This document shows, piece by piece, positions 49,301 through 61,300 of a DNA stretch of 64,000 bases (position 1 is its first letter; each line of letters opens with the position of its first letter). The stretch is taken from positions 23,505,918 to 23,569,917 of the forward strand of contig NC_049982.1 of NCBI RefSeq assembly GCF_000003815.2, written 5' to 3'. Origin of the DNA: Branchiostoma floridae (lineage: Eukaryota > Chordata > Leptocardii > Amphioxiformes > Branchiostomatidae). A program made the translations under genes and the position numbers. The notes beneath the pieces were generated by a model that saw only the letters and a program-made list of their open reading frames with translations, did not search any database and was not told the DNA's origin.

Positions 49301-52300
49301 GTTGGTTTGCAGATTTTCTTGTAGACTTCTTTAGCTTGCTGTTGTTATATATGTAACAGTCAAGTTTCACCTTTAGCAGTAAGGTTAATTTACTCTCCCT
49401 GATTGTATGTATTAACTCATGAAACATTATATTGTAAGGAATCAGTGTTATATTACTTGAAAATTACCTCATGTATTCTTTAAGCCATACCCACCTCAAA
49501 TCAAGAACACATACCTCCCATTCTCAGGACAAAAGTAGCTATAGTGTTGCAGCAAAGAAAAAAAATTGGCTATACTCTACTTCAAAATGCAGGAAATAGC
49601 ATTTCAGAGGCTTAAAATTTCAAAATTCGGACCCCCCCTACAATGCTCGCGCCTTCGGCGCTCGTCGTGCGGCTCTGCCGCGCAGTGCGGAGAGTACAAC
49701 ACATTACAGGTGTACAGCCTAAAAAAAGTTCCTCGCTAAAAGTCTGCCCCGCGGTTGTCAGGCGTGCGTACTCTGACTTACAGTTGTTGTAATACATAAT
49801 TTCTGAAAATAGGGTTGGGACAGTCCATCCTCACTTCGGGACAGTTGAAATTTATTTTTGGGACAATGCTGGGACAGTAGGGAAAAAAGTTAATTTTGAG
49901 GCCTGATCGTGTCGACCTTCCACTTATTTCCCCCCGAGAAGAAGGGAGAAGGTGTCTGAATTGCTCAGATGACTGCAGTGATCTGGCGAACTTCATCGTT
50001 AAGGCTTCGCGACGGTCTTCGAGTGTGGGTAGGTCTAGTAAGTCACATGCCTTGGTGTAGGACGTAAAGTCAGGGCCTAAAATGATTCTGAAGGCACGTC
50101 TTTGAACGGATTCGATCTTCTTACTTAGCACGCTGGGTAGTCCGGGGTGCCACACGGGGGCACAGTACTCTGTTATGGGACAGATGTAGGTGATGTAAAC
50201 TGTCACAAGATCATCTGTTGGGAGGCGGAAGTGTTTGAGTTTACATAGGAGGAAGAGCCGTTGACTGGCTTTATTATACATAGTGTTGACATGGGTGTTC
50301 CACTTCAGGTTTGATTGAAGATGTATTCTAAGGATTTTCATAGATGGTACTTCTTGAAGGACAACATTACTGACTGTGAGTGGACGAGGGATGTAAGGGA
50401 CTTTGCTGAATTGTATGTGCATAACTTTGCACTTTCCAGGGTGGAGCATCATGTGGCTTTCTTTTGACCAGTTGTCCAAGTCAGTTAGGTCCTGTTGCAG
50501 GTGTGACGGACTTAGGGGTGGGTTCCGGACTTCCAGCATGTTCAAATCATCAACAAATTTCCAGCGCTTTGAGAGAGCTTCCTGCGCTGCACTATTAATG
50601 TAAGCAGTGAAGATAAGGGGGCCCAGTAACGTTCCTTGTGGCAGACCACAAGTGATCAGAACGCTGTTAGAACACACGCCGTGGTATCGCACCTCTTGGC
50701 GCCTGTTTGTGAGAAAATCGGCGATCCATCTGACCAGCAAAGGCCGCAGGCCGAGTTCTACAAGACGGCAAATGGCGAAAGTGTGGCTGACTCTGTCGAA
50801 TGCCTTGCTATAGTCAGTAGAGACTAGGGAACACGGAGTATTAGGCTTGTCACACGCCTTGAATAAAGTGTTTGTCATGTCTAGGAGGCAGTGAGTAGTA
50901 GATTGGCCTTTAATTCCACCGAACTGCTGAACGTCAATATTCGGGAGGATGTCTGTCATAGCCCACTGGCAGATGAAGTTTTCAGCGACCTTACTCAGGA
51001 GTGATGTTAGAGAGATAGGCCGAAGTTCATTTACGGACTGTGGTTTGCACTTGGGGACTGGGACTACCGTTTTTCCACTCATCTGGTACTAAACCTTGTT
51101 GGAGCGATGAGAAGAAACAACAAGCCTTTACAATCATGTATTTGTAGGAGCCACATGTAGGCTGTTTTGTTCATCTTAGCAGGCTGAAGTAATCAATATT
51201 CAATATATCGGCAAGGAAGATCAAAGAAGTACACTTTTAAAAGGTATATAGCTCCAAGGACTGTGGATTTTACATTGCATGACTGTGCTGAGAATATGTT
51301 AAACAGGGCATTTTCAACATACAAGGCATTGAACTCCATATTAAGCATTAATTTCCATAGCTCACACTTACAAATCTTGCTGCAGATTTGTCTACTTTCT
51401 CTCATGGTTGCAAAAGAAACCCATTAATGTGTGAGGGTTGCTCTGGATATGACGTCTTGGAAATTGTCTGTGCAATACTCACTGGCTGCTTGTCTCTCTT
51501 ACAACTGTGCAAACGTAATATCCCCTCGCCGACTTTGTTTGCATACCATTCCATAAAGATGCTCCAGTTTTTCCTGTGATGCATTTTGATGGCACAGTAA
51601 TGTCATCTTGACAGATTTCGAATCTGGGCAAAGCAACTTGCGTGTGCAGAAGCACCATTTACTGCAAAATTAGCACGTTTTGTGACATTTTAGGACAAGG
51701 TGGCATATGCTGGCCTTTTGCAGCAATATGCGACTGTTGAATGGTTCTGTGGTGGCAATAACTTCTGGTTAATCAGGGGAAAAACTCTGTACCACTGTAC
51801 TGTAGTGTCCGTACCCCATGTAGGGTCTCACTCTGTACCCCTGTAATGTCCGCATACCCCATGTAAGGTCTCACTCTGTACCCCTGTAGTGTCCGCACCC
51901 CATGTAGGGTCTCACTCTGTACCCCTGTAGTGTCCATACCCCATGTAGGGTCTCACTCTGTACCCCTGTAGTGTCTGCACCCCATGTAGGATCTCACTCT
52001 GTACCCCTGTAGTGTCCATACCCCATGTAGGGTCTCACTCTGTACCCCTGTAGTGTCCGTACCCCACGTAGGATCTCACTCTGTACCCCTGTAGTGTCCG
52101 TACCCCATGTAGGGTCTCACTCTGTACCCCTGTAGTGTCCGTACCCCATGTAGGATCTCACTCTGTATCCCTGTAGTGTCCGTACCCCACGTAGGATCTC
52201 ACTCTGTATTCCTGTAGTGTCCGCACCCCATGTAGGGTCTCACTCTGTACCCCTGTAGTGTCCGCACCCCATGTAGGGTCTCACTCTGTACCCCATGTAG

Positions 52301-55300
52301 GGTCTCACTCTGTACCCCTGTAGTGTCCGTACCCCATGTAGGATCTCACTCTGTACCCCTGTAGTGTCCGTACCCCATGTAAGGTCTCACTCTGCACCCC
52401 TGTAGTGTCCATACCCCATGTAGGGTCTCACTCTGTACCCCTGTAGTGTCCGTACCCCATGTAGGATCTCACTCTGTACCCCTGTAGTGTCCGTACCCCA
52501 TGTAAGGTCTCACTCTGCACCCCTGTAGTGTCCGTACCCCATATAGGGTCTCACTCTGTATCCCTGTAGTGTCCGTACCCCATGTAGTGTCTCACTCTGT
52601 ACCCCCTGTAGTGTCCATACCACATGTAGGGTCACCACCTGTACTGTCTAACCCCCTGTACTGTCTAACCCCCTGTAGTGTCTGTACTTCGAGTACTGCC
52701 CGTACTCCCTGTAGTGTCCTTACCCCTGTAGCTTCCATACCCCTTGTAGTTTTTGCACTCCCTGTAGTGTCTGAACACCCTGGAGTATCTGTATCCCATT
52801 TAGTGTTTATTCCACTGTGGCTCCATACCAGACCAGTAGTATTCTTAACTTCTGTAATCTACATACCCAATATTGTCTGTACCGCTTGTAGTGTTTGCAT
52901 CCCCTGTAGAGTCTGTACCCCATGTACTATGATGTAGTAGCTGTTCCCCCAAAACTATTCGTACCTGCTGTAATGTCCATTATTATCCCTGTATACTGTA
53001 AGTTTATTTATGTTCGCGAGCACTTGATTTCACGAGTTTGAGCAAATCGGGACTTCGCGAGATCTTTGAGTTTGTGAGTGGGTGTTTCAATTTTTTTCAA
53101 AAGTTGCGATCCGGTACTATGAAGGTAGCGAGTGACGCCCTCCCACCCACACCACAACACCAGTCATGCCGTCAAAGGCACCATTTACGCCTTTGAGTTC
53201 CAAATTTACATGTATAGTTACCCTTCAAACAATGTCTAAAGTTGGTGTACTCAATAAAAAAAATGTGTTTCTACCAAGCCACTGTTTCATTGCTGAGCTC
53301 GTTTCGGCCATGATTTGACGACAGCGCACGGAACGTAACAGGGCCAATGACCTCTGTTATGTCGCAATCACATTTGCCGCATAGGGTGATGGGATATCCC
53401 ACGCCAAACAAGTGACGTGGGCGCCGTTTTTTTATTTTTTCGGTGTGAAAGGCGGCGCTAAGTTTTAAACTTTCAGCGTAATTTGTGGACAAAAGTTGTA
53501 CACAAAAAGGTGAAGAGTTTATCTCTCCGATATTTATTTATTTTATATAATTTTATTTAATTTACAGTAGTTCTAACTCAGAATTATGAAACGAATGTCT
53601 TTTCTTTTTGGCATGTAAGCGGAGTTGTGTTTGCCACGTTTCTAGTCGCGAAAATTCCCCTCTATTATAATAATAGTATTATTCAATTGTTGTAAATCTT
53701 AGTTGCTGTAATTCCATAACCTTTCTTGTATTTGTAAAGACCAGTACTACTCAGTTTTATTTTTTGTTTCGTTCGTAACTTGTAGAAATCTAGTTAAACT
53801 AGGATAATGTACTAAGTAAATTGTTACCGCAGCCATGTCACGGCATGCACGTACAAAGCCGACGTTTCTTTTTCCTCCATTCGCCATTGGGACATTTCTG
53901 TACAATAATGACTCCATGTATCGTTTATGTGTTGAATTAACTTTTATTTCGGTTTGAAAAGAATAAATGGTCTGTTATCAACTGAGTCTTGTCATTGGTA
54001 TAAGTTACTATCATAGTACACACGTAGTTGAGACTGGATCTTTTGGACGGAAGGTATGGGGAGGGGGCGATGTTGAACATCATCATAGTGGCATGTTCGC
54101 GAGTAGATGACTTCGCGAAGAAGAGGTCTCAGCGAAATACGTGAACTTAAAAATCTCGCGAACTTAAATCAACTTACAGTAATCCATATCTGCTAATTAT
54201 CTGCGTGATAGTTACCTGCGTGATGTGCAGGTATAGTTTTAAGGTTCGTGTATTGTGTGTTTGACAGGTATAGGCAGGTTTGACTGTAGCTGTAAAATTA
54301 TTGGAAACTGTTGCTTTTTTCTGTAGGAACATGATCCTTCTGGGCACAACAAGGATGGTGATGTTAAGCACCCACCATCAGAGAGTTCAGGCCCCTTGGT
54401 AGAGCTTGAGCAAGGGAATGGCACACAGCACAGTAACAACAGGACAGAACAGAGCCACACAGACCAGCCTGTAAGCATAACAGTAATTGAATCTTATGCC
54501 ATTTTATGCAAATGCGTATCTAGAGATTGGAGATGGACACTTTTAACTGGAATTTACACACACTACATAATTCTTCATTTTCCATCCAGAAGATGTCTTG
54601 AGTAACTGTTGCGTAATCAAAGCATACACAATATTGTTTCCTCAAGTCAACTCATACATATATAATTACAGAAAGTCTGAGCAGTTTTCCTTATGTGCCT
54701 CTGCCAATTGAAGACACTTAATGTTATTGTACATGCAAGATGCATTGCTTTCCTTTTGAGTAATATTCTTTAGAAATCAGGCTAATTTTAAATTATTGCA
54801 GGACCAGAGGACAAATGGACAAGTGTCCCAAGTGAATGACACAAAGGCAAATGGAGCTGACGATATGCCTGCTCCTGGCGGGTACATGGTCACAAGAAGT
54901 CAGGAGAAGGAGGCTGCAGCAAGACAACAGGCATTTGAGCAGACAAAGGTATAGATTTCATTTAATTGTACTGACAGCATTGCGCACATCAAAATTACAT
55001 ATTAAGCATCTTTCTTTCTGGCTTGTGCTTCGCAATGGTCAGGCCTGGGAAAAAATGTTGTGTTTCCTGTTTCCCTAACTACCCTAAAAAAACTGCTGAC
55101 CTAGACCTTTTTTGGGTGGGCAGTGGTCAGTCACATAGTTTCCAGTTGGAATTTTTATTCAGCCTGCTTCCTATTGGTTCATCAGAAGTAAAACACTGCT
55201 TGTCCTATCTAAATGAAGGATAAATATCCTTTAGAAATTTAAGTTTGACATTGAAAGACAAGTGTCATCATGCATTTCAGTTTACTTTGTTCAACTCTAT

Positions 55301-58300
55301 TGTATGTATTACTAGAGAGTACAAGGAAAAAAAAAAGATAATCCCTACCTACCGATCCTAATTTTTTCATGGATGAAACAGAAAACACACATTTTTTTTT
55401 CTAGGCCTCATGTTCTGATCAGGGTATAAGAATATGTTCAGGTGGTAACATACATGTAACCTGGACACAAAAACAGAAGCTGGTGACATGCAGTCTGTTG
55501 TTCTTTTCCATCTTTGCATGTTTAAGTACTCAGTTGAGCAAAGACTAACAGTCACCTTAAACAACAGGGTGCTGTAACTTTTGTATGTCCCCTGACTTTG
55601 GACGGATTTTTAGTTGTCACATTGCACAGAAACAAGCCATGTTTGTTTTTGTCAACAATGCTGAATTATAGAATTGTTAAAAACATTGGTAAAAAATTGG
55701 TAAAAAAGTTAAAGCATAGACTTGTTGTCTGGATAAAATATTGAATTGTGTACAGTAACCAATTTTTGCTTCGCCAGACAAATTTGAGCATTATAATTAT
55801 ATGTATCTGGTCTCCTTCAGTCAGTAATGACCATAGTAAAATCCTAACTGATATTAGCCTATAGCTCTATGCTATGACCTAAAACAGTCATATGCAAGAG
55901 TGACAGTCTCTACCACATAGGGCACATCCGTGTAGCCTGACTAAGGTCTGTTGTAGAGTCCTTTTCTCAGGATTCGCTTTTCTCCTGCTATGTAGATCAG
56001 TCTGGCTTCTCAAGATTTTAGCTGTCTGGACAGTGTGCATCTTTAGCTGGATCTGTCATTTGCAAGGCCCTCCCAGTACTAGTGCTCTTTGTCAATATCG
56101 AGAGTCTGCATGTCCCTCTTTGAAATGCAGCAGCGGCCGCCCGGTGAATCTCTTTCCTGAGATCAGTTCCCTGTAGAGTATGTCTTTGGGCATTCGACCA
56201 TCCTCCTTGTGACGGATGTGGACTAGCCAGCATAGTCTGTGTTGTCAGAGCAGGGTAAAAACTGGTCACCATGATTTGACCAGTATGCAGTAGATACACC
56301 TCATGTGGAAAGCATTTAGTTCTCCTGCTTGGCATAGGTGGACCTTGTTTTGCTCCCATGCATTTTCAACATGTATCTTGCCATTAAACTGACCTTAAAT
56401 AATTATGTGGAGACAATGGTGTCACCTCTTCGAGGATGAACTGAACTGAACTAGATAACAAAATAACCATGGTGTCGAATGCCCTCCTCTTTTCACATCA
56501 CGGTAATTCTGTTGCCCCCGGTTCAAATGTGCCACAGAAGTAGGGTCACAAAATGGTGAAATTGCATGTAACCTAGCTTGACACATGTTGGATAAACTTG
56601 TGTTTGGTAAATCCTCAGTTGCTGGCTTACAGTACACAAGCTGACCCACGATGGGATATTGGTTGATAGTTTATTGATTGCAACCAATCACCGAATACAT
56701 GGCAACATGTAAGCAAATACATGTACATTGTGTTTGCTACATCAATTCAGCGTGCTACAGTGGTACATCAATATATGTAACCTAGCCCAATGAAGTTTGC
56801 AGACGGACCGGCTTTGATCTGGCATGTGTGGCCTATTTGACAATGAGTGATTGCTGAATCTGTATACGACATTTATATATTAATGGCTTGCTCTATATGA
56901 AATCTGAAAACATGAATAACAGGCTCTAATTCTAAAAAATGAGGAGTGGTTCGGAATATGTCGTAACTTTGCACTCGCATTTTGTACATTCATTCTAAGT
57001 AAGAGCTATTGGTATGAAATGAAGTACTTTCATTTTCATACAAAGACAAAGCAACTGACTGTCAATGTTGACAAGGCTTGAAATGCAACAAGCAGCGTAA
57101 GCAATTGTTAAGTTACAGCAGGCCTCGTATACATGTAGGTGGAGACTTACGCATGATCGGTAGAGACTTATATCTGCATGGTCAACAAATTTAGAGAGAA
57201 GCCAAAGTTAGTTGACACATTGTAATTCGTCCTTCTATTTTACTTAGAATTGTCCCAACTCAAATAGAGACAATGGAAGTTGGTACGCTGTTTGAATAGA
57301 ACAATGTTATGTTATGTTCGTATTGATTAACAACATTTTTCTGGCTTTATCGGCTGACATTCATGGTGTAAACTGTGCATGGTCAATGGACAATCAACTT
57401 CTCAATGGAAAATCTCCAACACACAGTCACTTTCATTTATCATTAGAAGAAACGACACTGGTGCAATTGTGACAATTTCAAATTCCTTAAATTTACGTCC
57501 GAAGTTAGGGGACCCACCATTACTTTTCATGACTTATGAATATGAGATAGGCAGGTTGCAATTGCTTTGTGTATATGCACTTTGGCCCAAATTTGTATGA
57601 TGTTAGAAGTAGATATCTGTAAAAGACTTAACTTTACAGCTTGGTAAATAAATGTTACCAGTGTGTAAGCAAAATTTTCAGAGCTTTTATGTTTATGACC
57701 TGATTGGCTTTACAGCTTCTCCAAGTAGAGTTTTTCCTGTATGCTCCGGAAATTGATGACTACTCAGCATGTGAGGCTGTCCTGTGTGTCAGTGACAATG
57801 GACAGAGTAAGAACTATCCATTATGGGCAATTGATGAGAAGATTTTGTGGACAACAAAATCTCCTGTGTACTTACCAGTTGACAAGGAGACACGCTACAA
57901 GTATAGTGTACTGTACAAAGCCAAGACATCATTCTTCCAGAGAATCTTTAATGTGCGCAAAGACATGGAGGCTTGCTGGGTACATGAAGTGGCAGCCTCA
58001 GTTCATGACACACAGAGCATACACAGGGACATCTTCAAGGACCCAAATGTATTCTACAAGGATGAAGAGTTCTACGGGAAGTTGTTCTTCACAGAAGATA
58101 TTTTCAATGCTGTAACATTTGGAAACCTAAAGGAGAAGCTACTGGAATGGGAATATCTACAATTCCCAAATACAAGCTTGACAACAAAGGAGGAAAGAAA
58201 AGAAATTCTCGGAAGAATTACAAAGTTATCATGGAGAGCAACAAAAGTACAGAAAGCTTTCCTTTGTGTTGTGCTAGGGAAAATGTCCCAACAGAGTGGG

Positions 58301-61300
58301 TTCCACTTGAAGAAGCTTGAAGTCGCCACTGCTAAGTCACTCCTTCAGGGTCTGTCAGGTTTAACAGTAGAAGACCTTCCATCCACCTGCATAGGTGGCT
58401 TGAAGATCATGGTACCACAACTGTTGTCAGCAGCAGATACAGTTGAGCCTTGGCTCTGGCTTCTTGGCAACTGCAGCAAACTTTTTGAAACTGGCTACCT
58501 TATACAGCAGGCAACATCACAAGAGTTGAAAGAGTGGTCAAAGAAGCATACTCCTGCACAGTACATGGAGCACTCAAATGTTCCCATATACAATCTGATC
58601 CACACTCATCCAGGAGGCTCACATAGAGATCGACTTCTTGTGGCCATACAGAGGGAGGCTCCTGACATTGATACAAAGATTGCTATCTTTGATACAGTTG
58701 CTGGAGATTGGCAGGCTGAAAACTTGCAAGAAGTTCTGGAACCCATGAAGCTCAACTGTACAGCAAGTGTTGAGAATGCTATCAGATCACTGAAGGGGCC
58801 CAAGCAGGTAGAGGAGCTGTATCAGCTGTGGAGGAAAGTTGAGAGAATGGGCCTACCCGTGGAAGACATGATAGCATCAGCAGTGACTCAGCTGGCTGCC
58901 AAATCCTCATTTCCACAAGATCAGATCACCAAACTACAGATGCTGATGACAGACAGAAAGCTCTTCTCCAGTAAGAAGGCACTGGACCTTTTCAAAGTCA
59001 TAGCAGCATCAAAAGATCCAGTATTTCAGTCCATGTTCCTCGCACTAGCTCATGATGAAAAAATGAGCCAAGTAGTTGACAAAGAAGATGCAAAGGAATT
59101 GTCTGTGATGTGGCTACAGACTTCCATAGACGCACACTGTACCACAAGCCGGATGTCCTACCAACCCTCTGTGGTAGCAAGTCTAAACATACAAAGAGCC
59201 TATGATGATCTGCTTAAGGTAATGGGAACTGTTCTTGTAGGTCATGACCAAACAATTGAAAGAGCCCTTGGAGAAGTAGTAAAAGGCTTCATCAGAAAGT
59301 TTGGGTGGAAGGTAATGCTGAAGAAGTGTGAAGATATGAAGAATATGTCAGAACAAGCCCAGGGCCTGTATAAAGAACACCTGGAAGAGATGATCAAGCA
59401 AGAGGGTAGTGCCCAGCTGTCTGAGGATCTGCTGGAGATAGCCTACAGTATTTGTGATATGAAGCATGCCAAGGCACCAGGAGGACTGGATATCAAGTAC
59501 AAGTAAGCAAGACTTTGTAAGTTTTAAATTAGAAGAATCAAGGAAAATGTTGGCAAGATGATCTACATATTAGTAAGATGATTTTTTAAAACTATGTGTA
59601 AGTTATGTACAGTGTAGTTGAAGAACAGTGAGCGTTTTCTACTGCTCACACGATTTAAGTTAATCATACAGACACACTGGTTTACATCCATCACTTCTTT
59701 TTACTCAAGAGCTAAATTAAACATGTTGGATATATTACCGGGTAACCATTATATTGCTGTTACTCCTTTTCACATAACCTTAAAGGCAATATCAATTTTT
59801 TTCACGCTGACAGAAGATCTGTTGGTAATGCTGATCAACTTCGTGGACTTGCCCGAGAGAAATCCCGACCAAGACCTGACAGTCAACCTCCAGTTCCTCT
59901 TGACTGTGATAGAAGAGTCTCGATTTTGGCTTGCCATACTCAATGCCAAGGGAAGGACAACTCAACTACATAAGCATCCAAAATGCAAGGCAGTCACTAG
60001 TGTACTCAAGGACTTTGGAGACCAGTTGCAGTCAGGACACATAAACATCCAACTTTTCCAAGCAGTGGTTGAGAAAGCCAATGGTGTGAAAGGAGGTACT
60101 GATGTGCTTGCTGTACTTGTTGATGCTACAAGAAAGAACGCAGGACAGGGCAGCAATGCAAAACTGACAAAGGATGTGCTGAGGGATATTAACAAGCAAC
60201 TGGAATCACACAAGCAATTGCTGGACAACATAGAGAACCTGCTGAAGGTTTTCACCACTATGGTGGAGGACCATGTGAAGATCACTGACATCTCACACCT
60301 TCGAAGTGACCTCCATAAGCAGAAGAAGAGGTTTAAAGAGGACAGAGCTTTGACAGTGGCAGACTTAAGTCAACCGACATACTGGGACAAGCTGCATGAC
60401 CTGCAAGAGCCAGCTTGTCGTCTCAATGGCTTCCAAAATTCATTTGTTTTCAGAAATGTTGTCCAAAAGCACTTTGCAGAGATGGACTGGGAAGACGATG
60501 ATGATGAAGAAGATGATGAGAGCTCTGACAAGTCAGGAGAGAACAAGCCACCTGCACCTTTAAGTGCAGTTGAAACAGATCCCAGTTCATCTACTCCTCC
60601 AACCATCTCAATGGTGCAATTTGTCAGCACTCTGTCAGAAGAGGTTGTAGAACAATTCAAAGATCAATGCCAACCACTCACTGAGTACAACCCAAAGATT
60701 CCATTGGAAACCATACAATACATGTTCGGAGGCATCACTGATGCCAATAAAATGGAGACAGAGTTGTCATGCCTTGATCGCATACTATGTCTTGGTAGTA
60801 GAATCCCTTCTTCAAATAGGAAGGCTCTAAAGGAGTTTGTTGAGTTTCCCAAAACCCAAAAGAAAGTACACAACTTGTCAGCTGCACTTCAACTGTTCCA
60901 AGTCTCAGTGGAAACTTCCAGTGACCTTGGTACTGCCCTCCAACTCTGCGAGAAAGGAGTTGTACAAGGTACCTCTTTGAGCGAGCTTCACAGAGCTGTG
61001 GACAAGGTGGAAAAGATCATCAGCAAACTATCAGATGAGGACAATGACATCATAGAACAGCTGAGTAGATCATCAGAGCTACTGGCCTTTCTTAGAGATA
61101 TAGTGGATGAAGACCTGAGGAACCTAATAGATGCTGTGGAGGAACACTCTGAGCAATTTGTCAATGAATCCACTGTCTCAAATCTAATTGAGGTAAAGAG
61201 GTACTTGCAGCCACTACTTAAAGACAACTTCGACAACAACCCAGAAAGGTTCATCCACAAACTTCAGCACTACCATGAGCTGTCAATCAGAAATCTCCCA

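Larger units (their letters stand above)
47010..51150 (-). mobile_element. CR1/jockey-like LINE split by a DNA-transposon insertion
   Basis: Minus-strand LINE in two pieces. The 5' piece (about 51,150-49,911) encodes RT: GLVPDEWK, a frameshift near 51,068, then ELRPISLTSLLSKVAENF, DYSKAFDRVSH, GLPQGTLLGPLIF, catalytic FVDDLNM, and SSRGEISGRSTRS. The 3' piece (47,423-47,010) resumes in the same frame with QKLDIIHCKTDRYRSSAIPH and a stop, then a 3' UTR with AATAAACC and an (ATT)n tail at 47,012. The two pieces join in frame once the 2.48-kb insertion and one copy of its 5-bp duplication are removed. Related to the LINE at 43,425-45,195 but clearly a different copy. Confidence 0.85.

Noticed and set aside
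52569-52937. 122-codon plus-strand open frame
   Set aside because: It is the translated degenerate end of the 41-bp minisatellite (V-S-I-P-H/V-V-S pattern), not a protein-coding exon.
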